A DNA stretch of 64,000 nucleotides from Coprinellus micaceus (Eukaryota > Basidiomycota > Agaricomycetes > Agaricales > Psathyrellaceae), in assembly GCA_951394405.1 (NCBI GenBank), contig OX596344.1:2542001-2606000 (forward strand), written 5' to 3'. The position numbers and the translations under genes were made by a program. How positions within the stretch are numbered: position 1 is the first letter of the stretch; each line of letters begins with the position of its first letter. The notes under the pieces are model-generated. The model saw only the letters and a list, made by a program, of their open reading frames with translations, had not been told where the DNA came from and searched no databases. This document shows positions 32,749-43,657 of this stretch, piece by piece.

Positions 32749-33984
32749 ATGGTTACGCTGGGGTTACCGTTGCTGATCTTATATCTGTCGGCTTCGTCAC
32801 TGGCTCAAAATCTGACCCAAGTCCTGAGCTCAACACCTGAGCTCTCAACCCTCTACTCCCTGCTCCGCCGCTACCCAGCCATCCTCAACAACCTTCCTAA
32901 TCTCGGGGGCACGGTTCTAGCTCCGTCCAACGAGGCTCTTACCGCTGCCTTCAACTCACAGAGGGAGGGAGATATACCTCTCAACATAACGTCCCCGGAT
33001 GTTCTCGAAGCCTTCGTCTCCTACCACCTCTTGCGAGCGAAATTCAATCGGGTAAACCTCACAGTGGCCGGGGGTAGGGTGGCGGACACCATCCTCGTCG
33101 ACGAGACCTACGCGAACTTGGATGGGAACCCAAATGTTGTCTTTGGAAGTTCGTTCGGCAGTACGGGACAAGACGCTGTGGCGGGAGGGTTGAAGATATA
33201 TTCCGGCATTGGGGAGCCGGCGAATGTGATCGGGGAAGAGTTGAACTTCGAGGGAGGAATCGTGCATATTATCGACCAGTGGGTATCATACTGTTTGGCA
33301 TCGTTTCGAGGCAGCAAATTCGACCAGACTAATAGGAGATTGGCGAAGATAGCGTCCTCAACTTTCCCCGGAATTGTACCCAAACCACTTCAGCGGCGTC
33401 TCTGACAACCCTCGTTGACGCTTTCCGGACCGCAAAGCTCTGGCAAACGGTCGACACAACTCCTAAATTCACCTGTTTTGCTCCAACGAACGATGCATTC
33501 GCTGCGGCCGGTATCCGGCTCGAGTCCCTCTCGACAGACGAACTCTCGAACATCCTCAAATATCACAGTATTGTTGGTGAAGTGGGGTATACGACGAACT
33601 TGGAGGATGAGAAGGAATACGAGACAATGCTGGGACAAACGATTAGGGTGAGTAAGAGGGACGGAGGAGTGTATGTGAACGGGGTGGAAGTTCAAAGGGG
33701 GAATATCATTACGAGTAATGGGGTTGCTCATATTTTGAGTGGGGTGAGTTCATGCGTTCGGTAGTCTCTCGATCAACACACTTACTGTGGCTGAACAGGT
33801 GCTCACTCCTCCTGGTACGTCAACGACGGGTGGTGGAACGACTCCTGGGGCCACTACAATAGGCGGTGGCCAATCCACAACGACAGGGGGGTCATCCAAC
33901 AGTGTGAGACCATTAGTTATCCACCCGCTCGAAATGTCGGTGCTTCTGAGCACACTTTTGAGCGCCCTGTATTTTGGGATTTAA
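32749..33984 (+). CDS. Secreted fasciclin-domain protein 3, probably GPI-anchored
   Basis: Model: join(32749..33278,33353..33743,33799..33984), 368 residues. The second ATG of the open frame is chosen because it starts the signal peptide (MVTLGLPLLILYLSASSLA). Two FAS1 domains follow, with GTVLAPSNEALTAA, GGIVHIIDQ, FTCFAPTNDAFAAAG, LKYHSIVGEV and GVAHILSGV. The final exon has a Thr/Gly-rich linker and a hydrophobic end (SVLLSTLLSALYFGI), consistent with GPI anchoring. It is the most diverged member of the tandem trio, including His instead of Arg at the first splice-spanning codon. Role in adhesion or the cell surface is inferred from the family. Confidence 0.9.
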
Positions 33985-34131
33985 AGTATCTGGGTTTCAA
34001 GGGACCGTCGAAGAAATGTGGTATTAGTAGATGATACAATGCAGTTTACAGATACAGGTATGGGGAGGAAGGTCCGTTGAACGTCGAGTGGTGGTGATAT
34101 GCGGTTCAGTCAGCGAGTCATGAACCGCGGC

Positions 34132-34999
34132 TCATACTCGTCGGAGATACTGGAGGCCCAACCCTACAGCCGTAATGGCAATCGAGAGAGCAGCAGCAGC
34201 GCAAGCAGGCTTGGCGTACGTTGTCCAGAAGTCCTCCTCGCTCTTCTCGTTGATGTAGTGACGGGCGAACAGGTCGTTTTGGATCCAGACAACCTATGAA
34301 ATACCGGCACCCGTCAGTCATCTTCCAGATGAAAGGGAAGGCGGTACGACTGACCTTGTTGAGTGCCCGCAGCACAGTAGTTTTGGTACCGTCATCGAGG
34401 TCGGGGTGGGTAAGGACGGCGTTTACGACGATGTCCTCGACGTATCCTAGGAGGATGGCGCAGTGAATATATTCAACCCGGAGAGGAGCCTTCTTCTCCC
34501 TATAAATTCGATACGCCGGGATGTCAGCGCCTGTTTTCAGATCGCGCCTGCGCTCCACCCCGGAAGGTGCGGAGAAGGTAATGGCATACAAAACTCACCT
34601 ATGCGAGAACCCAGCCTGTCCGGTATGCATCAACCCAACCTTGTCGAGGTACTCCCAGCTCTGGATCTTATCGTAGTCCATCGTAACGAGCTTCACGAGG
34701 TACTGGGCGAGGAAGTCCTTGCGGAACTTGATCTGGGGGTGCTCTTGAGAGAGATCGTTGAGTTTTGTGGGCGTGACGCCCTTGTATCCTGTTTGCCTGG
34801 GCACAAAGGCTTTGGCGGTGACGCTGAACGACAGGAGTTTCTCGTACACGGCATCGACGATGATGGGTACGAGGGGGGCGACGACAGGCTTAGCTGCGTG
34901 CAGGGCCGCGACATCGTCGTCGGTGAAGCCGATGAACTCCCGGAGGTATTGGATGCGACGAGGGAAGTCTTCGAGAGAGGCTTCGGAGATGATCTGCAT
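34132..34999 (-). CDS. Protoglobin-family globin with C-terminal membrane helix
   Basis: Model: complement(join(34132..34293,34355..34499,34599..34999)), 235 residues. The protoglobin/globin-sensor domain spans about residues 15-195, with FIGFTDDDVAALHAAKPVV, FVPRQTGYKG, HPQIKFRKDFLAQYLVKLV, GLMHTGQAGFSHREKK and LRVEYIHCAILLGY. The His in EYIHC is the best candidate for the proximal haem ligand. The last 30 residues (ACAAAALSIAITAVGLGLQYL) form one hydrophobic helix, suggesting a tail-anchored protein with the globin in the cytosol. Protoglobins bind O2, CO or NO, and the fungal members are largely uncharacterised. The 3' end is close to that of fasciclin gene 3 (147 bases), so the two converge. 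Confidence 0.9.
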
Positions 35000-35132
35000 A
35001 TTGATTATTGGTCTTGGTCGGAAGGTAGACGAGGAAGATGAGGTTTGGTAAGGGATAAAGCCGAAGACTTGATCGGTTTGGTGGGAAGAGAAGGTGGATT
35101 GGTGTGGGGGATCGCCGACCGGCGCTTGTGGG

Positions 35133-35138
35133 TTTATA
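35133..35138 (-). promoter_or_regulatory. TATA-like box of the protoglobin gene
   Basis: On the minus strand this reads TATAAA, 134 bases before the start codon at 34999. The distance allows a leader of about 100 bases. Confidence 0.4.
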
Positions 35139-35498
35139 AACTCACCAAATCTATAGGCGGGATCAAGTCGGGGAAGAACTATATGGCTCGGTCAGCCTGG
35201 ACGCCTTCGGAGTAAGTGAGGCGCAAGGCAACGGTGCGATGCGCAAGGAACAACTCGTCCCCGACGTGGCGTTGTAAGATGAAGTTCTCCAGTTTGTTTT
35301 CTATAGCGCGTTAGGGTTATTAGACCTCAGTGGGAACAGAGTCGTCAGAATCCCCAGCGTTCTGGGCCGTTTGCAAGAAGAAGATATAGAGGAAGTCTAT
35401 GCAGGTCGTGGTTCTGGAGATCGTCCAGGCGCCTGGAACAACATTGGTGGGAGAGTTTTGATCGGCGGATCATAGACGCGCCTAGAATTTGTCTTTCG

Positions 35499-35570
35499 AG
35501 TCGGACATGAGCCAATCATTTCTCGCTGTTTACCAACCGAGTCTAGGCTCAAAGTCAGCCATGTCCGACT
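35499..35570. repeat. 11-bp inverted repeat with 50-base spacer
   Basis: AGTCGGACATG (35499-35509) is the exact reverse complement of CATGTCCGACT (35560-35570). It lies in the spacer about 500 bases upstream of the protoglobin start. It could be a binding site for a dimeric regulator, the ends of a tiny element, or chance. Confidence 0.4.
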
Positions 35571-35761
35571 TCGGAGATGGTCGAGGGGTGAAGAGGGCTC
35601 GGAGGCAAGGAGGAAAACGGAGGGTTGAGGAATGCTGGTCACTAGATGACTGAGTGATTCGTAAGGGCGCCGTAATCATTCGTCAAAACCATTAACTAGT
35701 AATACAAAGGGAATACAAAGGTATCTGAACCAAGAAATGCGAAGATGAAAGCTCACAAAGC

Positions 35762-38043
35762 TTATACCGCCTCTTCCTTGTCAACAGAGTCGGTCCTGAT
35801 CGAGTGCGCGTCGCCTCTTTGCCTGTCGATGTTGGCTTGACGCCGCTCAGCGGTGATGGAGCCGAAGATAACATCCATCTCCTCGAGGGAGCGACCCTTG
35901 GTCTCAGGAATGAGGCTAAAACCCAAAGTCAGATCCGGGGTTACCGAAGGCGCAACAACGAAACTTACTATGAGAAGACACCCATAGCGCCGATGTTGAT
36001 GGCACCGAACATGAAGAAAATCTTGTATTTGAGGCTGGTGAGTAAGTGGGGGGTAACCTTGCTGACGACGAAGTCTGCGGGAAAAACTAATTAGCTTCGA
36101 GGTCGGAGAAGGGAGAGAAGGAGACTCACTCCACAACCACTGGGACGAGCTGGCGGTAGCGAGACCGTAGTGACGAGTCCTGGTGGGGAAGATATCGGAA
36201 ACGTAGACCCAGGGCAACGGTCCCCATCCCATGGAGTAGAAGCAGACGTAGATGTAGAGCACACCAGCCATGCCTTGGGCTGCAGGTGACGGGGCGGGGG
36301 CAGCGACCTTGGGATCCGTAACCGGAGGCGGGTGGGTCTTGAGGATAGCGCCGATGACGAAGAACAGGGATCCCATTCCAAGCGCAGAAATGATAAACGA
36401 GAGCCTCCTTCCAAGGGTCTCGACACCAAAGAAGATGAAGATAGCCGTCGCGACGACCTTGACGATGCCGTACACTCCGCTCGCAAGGAGAGAGTTCTTC
36501 CTGTTGGCGTACCCAATCGAGGCGAAGATCTGGGGCGCGTAGTAGTTGACGGAGTTCTGGCCAGCCCACTGCTGGAGGAAGAAAATGATAAAGGCGATGA
36601 AGAAACGGATGAAGTTTCCCTTTCCGAAGAACGCCTCCTTCCAGTCCAAACCCTCGCGGGCCACCCGCTCCTCCTCAACGGCAGCCTGGATCTCGGACAT
36701 CTCAGCGACGGTATTAGAATCGGTGTCGGAGGTGCGGCGGAGGTATGCAAGGATCTTGAGAGCTTCGTCGCTCCTTCCTACGGAAGCGAGCCATCTTGGA
36801 GATTCCTGTTGGATCGGGTTAGTCACAGAAGCGCATTTGATAGACTGGAGAGCTAGAGCCAAAGCTTGTACTGACCTTGACCGTGAGGAGACCAAAGACC
36901 ATGATCCCCGCGGGCACGAGCTGGAGACCGAAGGGAATCCGCCATACGTTGACTCCTGTTGGGACGTGAAGACCAATAGCATCTGCGTATTACGCGAGGT
37001 CAGGTGGGTATAAGGAATGGAGGTGATACGGAAGTACTCACAGTTGACGAAGTACGAAAGCATGACTCCAATGGCGACCATGATCTGGAACAAGCCCGTG
37101 ATACGCCCACGGACCTCCTTGGGAGAGCATTCTGACACGAAGGCGGGAGCGACGGCAGAGATAGCACCAATTCCAAAACCGGAGAGGACACGTCCACCGT
37201 AGATGAGGGGGAGACCATGAGGGGGTCCAGCGGCGATGGTGGTCAAGATCTTGACGTTATGTTAGTTGGGTACATGGCACAAAGAGGGTATAGAGAACGT
37301 ACAGCTCCAACTGCGAAGATCAAAGCGAATGCAAGGAGTGTGTACTTGCGCCCAATTCGTGCTGTATGTCCACAAGTTGGTTAGCCATCGAACGATCATG
37401 AGAGCACAGAAGTCTAATCTGGGGAGAAACGCAGGAGATCGGAAGCTATGGAAACCCTTCTTATGAAAAGCCAAGAGCACGGAAAGTTATGAAGAAGCTA
37501 TATTTGGCGCAGGGGCCAGGGAGGAATGATGACACACTGTTTCCGAGGAAAGTCCAGTATTCACATCCCAGTGCACAAGACGTACATCGAAGAACATTGT
37601 CGTGTCCGGACGGAAGAAGGGAAGGGGCGAAGGGGTGGAGAGAAACGAAGAAACTTACATGAGACTGGGGCACTCGCAATCGCTCCAAAGAATGCTCCTG
37701 CTTGCAATACTGCGACGACGTTGGACGAGACTTCATCGATCTTCTTTTGGTCTTTAACACCGTTGTCGTCGATTAGGCCGAAGGATGTCAAGAAGTAGTT
37801 GGCGCTAACAACGCCTCCGCCAACACCACTGTCACCGTATCAGAGTCATGAAGAAATGGCACAGGTGACAGGACGTACGTATCGTAACCGAAGAGAACGA
37901 TACCCCAGTAGACGATGAATGCCAACCCTATCAAGAGAAGGCGAGTTAGAGTTCGTGGACATGATAACGGAGGACATGGGCCACGCACAATATACCCTGA
38001 TATTTTGGAATAGACCTGGCTTCGCGTCCTTAACGTCAGCCAT
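35762..38043 (-). CDS. MFS sugar-porter family transporter (hexose/quinate type)
   Basis: Model: complement(join(35762..35915,35969..36074,36130..36805,36876..36982,37042..37249,37303..37361,37659..37828,37879..37927,37989..38043)), 527 residues, nine exons in phase. Twelve membrane spans are expected. Sugar-porter signatures are present: LFGYDTGVGGG, SRIGRKYTLL, GRVLSGFGIGAISAVAPAF, PKEVRGRITGLFQ, ESPRWL, QQWAGQNSVNYYAP and YLIPETKGRSLEEMD. The substrate cannot be fixed from motifs; hexoses, quinate or related carbon sources are the usual range of this subfamily. The first junction was chosen so that NIRVY joins WLAFIVYWG in phase. The 297-base gap at 37362-37658 is much longer than the other introns and could hide a missed exon. 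It probably acts at the plasma membrane. Confidence 0.9.
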
Positions 38044-38170
38044 GGTGATTAGGACGGGTATCGGAGGATAGGAGGAGGTCGAACAGGGAGGCGAGACGAG
38101 GGGACAGGGGAGGTAGTGCGATCGGCTGAGGGGGAAGAGCCGCTGGCCAATTACTCGCTGCTATGGCCCA

Positions 38171-38177
38171 TTTTATA
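38171..38177 (-). promoter_or_regulatory. TATA-like box of the MFS transporter gene
   Basis: The minus strand reads TATAAAA here, about 130 bases before the transporter start codon at 38043. No other strong core element was seen nearby. Confidence 0.4.
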
Positions 38178-38964
38178 AGTGCTCCCCGAGCGTTCATGGC
38201 CAAGCCCAAAACAGCCATACTATGACCGCGGACCGCTTCTTTTCGCATGGGTCCACGTTTAGCTCCATCCAGGTTCCCCAATTGCTGCAGATCCAGTACA
38301 ACGAGTGTGGGGCAGCATGGTCAGAATGCCTGTTGGGCGGGCCCACCGTCTCGAAAAGGGTGTGCTGAGATGCAAAATGGGGCAGGCGAAAGATGATTGC
38401 CACGGACATACCGTCAGGGTCGGACGGAGATGGAAGGTTTAAGATGCGGTGGATGTGGGGAAAATGCGGGGAAGTGGACGGGAGAGAACTGGGAGCTATG
38501 GGAGCGGATGGGAGCGGGTAACGACGGTCCCACCACGGTCCGCGAGATATTCAGCGGTCCGGGGACAAGAATGCATCCCGGGGTGCATTGCAACCGACCT
38601 GCGTTCTAACCGTCACCTGGCCATGCGCGCTCACCCCACCTTTTCAAGGGGCATCAAAACTTGCACAGATGTGCCCTGATTCCACAGGACTCCACCTCAA
38701 CCATCTTTCAGCCTCTTTCTCGCCTTCAACCAGCCGTCCCCTACACTCTACTCCATCTCCCGGATCCACGGATTCCGGTGTGCCATCGAAGATTGCCTCG
38801 TGTCTTTATCATGTTTCGTGTCGCCTTTCATGAATGAAAGAGGATGATCGGTGAGAAAGAGCCTTCCCGTTCTCTTTGAGATTTTTCATCGACGCGTTTT
38901 CTCTTTCATCGACGCGCCCTGCACGACCCCAACGCGTTGTCCTTTACAACCAACGACGAACACG

Positions 38965-39063
38965 ATGTTCTTTCAGGCCATTGTCGATAAATCCTGGACC
39001 CTTGTGTCCTGGATCCCCCAATCCTCCTTGTTCTCCCCCATCTACACCCCACCAATCTCCTGA
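38965..39063 (+). other. Candidate upstream ORF of the F-box gene
   Basis: ATG at 38965 opens a 32-residue frame (MFFQAIVDKSWTLVSWIP...) whose TGA ends two bases before the ATG of the F-box gene, in another frame. If both lie on one mRNA, ribosomes would have to bypass it or reinitiate, which would lower or condition expression. It could also be non-transcribed sequence. Confidence 0.4.
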
Positions 39064-39065
39064 AA

Positions 39066-40980
39066 ATGAGCCTCTCCCGATTCGCAACCGTTGGCGCTGC
39101 AGCGATGCCTCGCGTCCTGCAAGTCCCCGAGCTCTTCGACCTCATCATCGGCGATCTCGACGACCACTCCTTGACGAAGGCTGCCAGAGTCTCCAAGCAG
39201 TGGTCCGACATCGCACTCGGTCATCTCTGGGAGACGCAGACGGATCTCCGCCCTTTGTTCAACCTGCTCGCATCTAGAGGCTATGAGCTCAACCATAATA
39301 AACTCGTACGTTCTTGCTTCTCACCTTCGGTCCTTTCCGTTGAGATAGGCTTGGATCAACGCTGACGTCGTCCTTTCATCCCCTCCCCTTCGTCCTTCAC
39401 AGGACCTCAAAGGTCTCCCAACCGAACACGACTGGCACCGCTTCTACGAGTACAGCCGACGCGTCAAGTCCCTCAAGTTCGACGACACCGACGAGCGGTA
39501 CATCCTCCTCCTCGACACCTTCGCTCGCCTCCGACCCTTCCACATCGGGGAGAATGGCAACCTCTTCCCTGCTCTGCGGAGCTTCACCTGGATCGGGCCT
39601 ACCGAGCACTCCCTCCTCCACCGCAGCGTTCTCTTCATGCACCCCGGCATCCGCACCTTCCACATCACCCTCCCCACCGCCTATGCCCACACCGTTCCAG
39701 GTGCTGCCCTCCGCCAGTATATCGACCACGTTATCGGCCGTATGCCGCGCATCGAGAACCTCTCTGTGCAGATGCGAGGGTACATGGCTGTCGTCGAGCC
39801 TTTCATCCTCCAGCTGGTGAATGGTTTCTCCATGTCGCTGAAGTCACTGGAGATCCCGAGGTACTGGTCCTCGAGCACCCTCCTGGAGACCCTTTCTGCC
39901 CTTCCACGCTTCCAGAGCCTCCAGAGCCTAGAGTACGGGGGAGGAGTGTACGATCCGTCCCGTCGTTTCAAACCTTCCATCCCGGACGCTGTAAACTCCT
40001 GGCCTGCGCTCGAGAAACTTCATTTGGCCGCACCCTTCCAAGACGTCACTCAATTCCTCAAGGACAACGCTCTTCCTCCAACCCTTGAGGAGCTCCACGT
40101 CTACACCCCTCGCCTCGAGTCTCGTGCCGCGGTTCGCGAGTTGTGCTCGGAGATCTCGAAGAAGTGCAAGAACGTGCGGTATCTCCTCATCGCCAAGTGC
40201 GAAGAACGAGCCCTTGACCGCACTCTCCAACCCACACTCGACGAGTGCCCCTCCATCGAAGATCTGCAGGCCGTCTTCTCCAGTCTTTCCCTCAACGAGT
40301 TCTCCTTCCACCACGAGTTCCCCCTCATCTTCAAAGATTCTCTCGTCTCTTCCATCGCTCCCCTTCTCCCCGAAATCCACTTCCTCGACCTGAACCCCAA
40401 CCCCGACTTTGAGCCCGCCCAGCACTCCGCCGGAGAGTTCCCTTCCCTCAACTCTCTCCCCGCCTTCGGTAGCTCCTGCCCGAACCTCGCGGAGCTCGGC
40501 ATATACCTCGACAACAACACTTTCGACTACGCTCCCTTCGCCTCCTCATTCTCCGTCCCTGACCCTCTCGACGCGCTCTTCGTTTTATCCATTGGAGGGC
40601 CAGGACACGTCTCCCTCAACGCCAACGACGTGCTCATGTTCCTCAGTCTCATCCTACACGAGGACTGCACGGTGCATTCGGCGACTGAGCACCGCACCCG
40701 AGGCGTTCCTAGGGCGATTGCGGATAGGAGCGAGCAGTTCTGGAGTGGGGTAAACGACCGGCTGCCGTTGTTGGTGAGAGTGCGTGAAGAGGAGGCTGAG
40801 AGGATGGATAAGATGGCCGACGCTATCGATCGGGCGGAGAAGGAGATCGAGAGGTGTGGAGGTGATGTGTCGGTTTTGGATGAGGAGGATGAGGAGCGAG
40901 GAACGGGGGCGGTGTACGACGTTGACGTTGGCGCCCTCCGTGCTCCTGCGCGCGAAGAGGCCCAGGGGGTTGAGCATTGA
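39066..40980 (+). CDS. F-box protein with LRR-like C-terminal region
   Basis: Model: join(39066..39305,39403..40980), 605 residues. An F-box-like segment lies at residues about 15-60 (VPELFDLIIGDLDDHSLTKAARVSKQW read through ALGHLW). The rest is a series of degenerate leucine-rich stretches, such as LRSFTWIG, IRTFHITL, IENLSVQM, LKSLEIP, LQSLEYGG, LEKLHLAAP and LEELHVYTP, as in many basidiomycete F-box/LRR proteins. The last about 70 residues are strongly charged with a coiled-coil-like EEEAERMDKMADAIDRAEKE. Likely an SCF substrate receptor. It is not closely similar to the FB1-FB4 family further right, and looks the more conserved of the two. An upstream ORF precedes its start. Confidence 0.8.
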
Positions 40981-41293
40981 GGTGATCTTCAGGGCTAGCT
41001 GTGGATATGATGTTCGGACTGTAGCACCCGATGAACGGGTCCAAGGCGTTGCGGATACTTACTCTGTCGAATGGTTACTACTAGATTTGGAAAGCCATGT
41101 GCTTCCACACATTTTCTTCACATCCGTTCTTGAATACCTGTGTTTTGTTTTCGTTCCTTACGAGCTACTCCGTCTATCCAACCCCAATCCCTGTGTATAC
41201 ACACGGTCAATACCACATTTATTTATATAGTTAAGCCTGAAACGACTTACCCAACTCCTACCCACTGCACCAGTGCATCAGGCAAAAATAAAA
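40981..41293. other. Convergent spacer
   Basis: This contains the 3' regions of the plus-strand F-box gene and the minus-strand PLC-like gene. Nothing else was recognised. Confidence 0.45.
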
Positions 41294-42826
41294 TCATATA
41301 CCAAAGACGAAGATCGCCGTGAAGAGGGAGGATACGAATGTCTGTAGCCGGATCTGCATAGGCTGCGTACTCACGGCTGAGCCTTTCGGGGCATTGGGGT
41401 CCGGAATAGGCCTGACGACAGGAACCAAAATCAGGTCAGAAAGGAGGCGAACGAAGGGGAGCTATGTACTCACGGTAGTCCGTTCAGGAGGTCAGCAGCC
41501 TTAAACGCGTCACCCATATGGACGAAATCCATCAAGAGGAATTGAGGGTTCCGACCGGCGCCTAACGGCGAGCATCGGTGTGAGTGATCCACGATCCTGG
41601 CCGAGTTCGAGTCTGATAAGTTGAAGTCATGGGCTGGGCGGGGAAAAGGCTCACGAAGGGAGAGAGTTTGTGGTTGAAAGGTTTCCTCGATCCGGGATGT
41701 ATACGTCGTCGATAATGGGCGAGAAGGCCTTCTTGTGCAGGGAATGGTTGATTAGGTATGTGTGGTCCTCTACGGGTAAGGGTCCATGGATCTGGCTCAC
41801 GGAACAAGGGAAGCTCGCGTTGGTGACTGTGAAGGGGTCTTCCCAGATCTGCGAGACCATGAGGTTAATTGTGAGGGAATGAGGGGGGTGGAGCAGGTAC
41901 CATCTGGAATTGAGGCATGATCCAGGGGACCACGGAAGTGTTGGTCTTCGAGTCCATGAAGACCACGAGACGCCTCCCATCGTCAATCATTTCGCCTAGG
42001 GTTGGCCACTCGGTGTACTTGAGCGGAAGATGCGGTGGGACGTATATCATTGGCACGAGACCTAGGGCGCGCACGTCAGGCTAGATTACCTACGTGAAGT
42101 GAACCGGGGACCCACCGGAAGCTTCGAACGTCCGTACCCAAACATCGGGAACAGATATTCCTTCGGGGTTGGTGAAAATGAGGGTTACAATTTCTTGTGT
42201 GTTCCTATCTAGAAATGACTTGACGGTGCGGAGGAAGTCCAGGACTTTGCCTCCATCGAACAAAAACTGCAAGTGAGCGTTAGATACGGTGTCTTCGGGG
42301 GTGAACGGACGTACGCAGTCTGTAGAATGTTGAGGGAGAGCTTCGTGTAATGCAGATTGCGTACTCACTTGTATGGCATAGGCGGAATTCTCCGAAGACG
42401 TCGCTGTTTGCGTTGGGTCAGCGAATGGTTTGCAATGATGACAGCCGGGGTACTCACATATGGGACTGAGCCTGTAGGAGACGAACACCAAGATCCAGCT
42501 GTTGGGTGACGTTGACTTCTTGATTTCGAGATACTACCCGCATGGCCTCAGTGGGTGTTTCCCCTGACAGAATTGCAATCGACCGAACTCACAAATGATG
42601 GAAATGTCCGACCAGGCAAACGAGTTGTGTGCTCCCACGACAGTCACATTCGAGTAGCTCCGTTCGCAGAGCTCTTCCCTTCCATTACACTTCGAAGCTC
42701 TGCAGACTTGTGAGCGAGACCTGAAGACACACTGAACGTGCCGACTTACCGGCGCCAGAATGGTATCCACGCTCCTTCAACTATTCGTACCAGCAAAAGG
42801 GTCGCCAGGATGTCGAGGAGGCGCAT
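41294..42826 (-). CDS. Secreted PLC-like phosphodiesterase 1
   Basis: Model: complement(join(41294..41411,41474..41596,41655..41848,41901..42061,42116..42266,42315..42319,42369..42403,42458..42533,42593..42699,42750..42826)), 348 residues, ten exons in phase. A signal-like N-terminus (LLDILATLLLVRIVEGAW) precedes a PI-PLC-X-like TIM-barrel: CNGREELCERSY, VVGAHNSFAW (first catalytic His), GVRLLQAQSH, CHT, LFDGGKVLDFLRTVKSFLD, VTLIFTNPEG, YLINHSL and NPQFLLMDF. Such fungal proteins lack the eukaryotic C2/PH modules and are secreted or anchored; their substrate is not established. The C-terminus (LQTFVSSLFTAIFVFGI) is hydrophobic and may be a GPI signal. A 5-base exon (42315-42319) completes the Cys after CHT. 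It is divergent from the paralogue at 43658. Confidence 0.85.
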
Positions 42827-43657
42827 TTTTCAAACTGGTAGGATGAGAAGAGTACTTGGGCTACCATCCTCTCCAGGACCTGAAGGGCGAAGACCTCCAA
42901 AATAGTCAAGTGACATGATCGTCCTAAAATTGCTCAGGTGGCCATTTTTGGGTTGAACTGAGTATGGTTCCATGGAGGTAATAAAGCTGTAGGAGTATTG
43001 GGAGTAGCCAGCAATTTCGAAGTCGGGAGATTGTTTGGGGGGGAGAAGATCGAGGTTGAGTCCAAGATGAAATCGTGTCCCTCCTCACGGAATTTACACA
43101 TTTGAAACTCCGACGTCTGCCACGCAGCAACGGGCGCTTAACCTTTCTCCCCCTGCCACTACGACCGAGCCGGCCCACCCCCTGGGACTCCTTAAGAGTC
43201 CTCAAGCCCCTTCAACTCAGATAAGGCTCAAGCCTCGGGTCGCGCGTTTTTCGAACGTGCTCCACTGGCTTCGAAGAGATCGAAGACCTTATAACGAATT
43301 CATCCTCGCCAGCATTTGGCCTCCCGAACTCACTTGGGCGCATGGGAGAGTGTGCAAACGTGCAGTTGCGAGCTGTCGCGAGGCTTGTACGAAGCAACGA
43401 ATAGACTCGGATTCCCGATGCCGCGACGGATGCACATGGCTAGTTCTTCTCCAAGACACTGTTGCTATGCTCTGCCCAGTCTTTGATGTGAGGGCTCACA
43501 CGCACTGGTGAGTAGTGAACCCAAAGTTTCAAAAGATCAAATATACATATGATCCATATTGGCTGGCTAACATTCACGTTCCCCACATTCCTTTAGACCC
43601 TACGCCCCTCAACACCGCAGAAGTCCACCACAGGGGACGAAGAACCGTTCGACAGAC
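42827..43657. other. Shared upstream region of two divergent PLC-like genes
   Basis: The paralogues at 41294-42826 (-) and 43658-44962 (+) face apart across 0.8 kb, so both promoters are probably here. The open frame 43257-43511 has no recognised motif and was not called. Confidence 0.45.

Larger units (their letters stand above)
35000..35761. other. Spacer between protoglobin and transporter genes
   Basis: This holds the protoglobin promoter (TATA-like motif at 35133) and the 3' region of the minus-strand transporter. A perfect 11-bp inverted repeat with a 50-base spacer lies at 35499-35570. No gene is supported. Confidence 0.45.
38044..39065. other. Divergent promoter region of transporter and F-box genes
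   Basis: About 1 kb separates the two divergent genes. The transporter side has a TATA-like motif at 38171. The F-box side contains a 33-codon upstream frame (38965-39063) ending just before the main start. No further gene is supported. Confidence 0.45.

Noticed and set aside
41596..41655. Apparent frameshift near the end of PLC-like gene 1
   Set aside because: Using the acceptor CGGCCAG at 41597 instead of a nearer AG restores phase and matches an intron position in paralogue 2.
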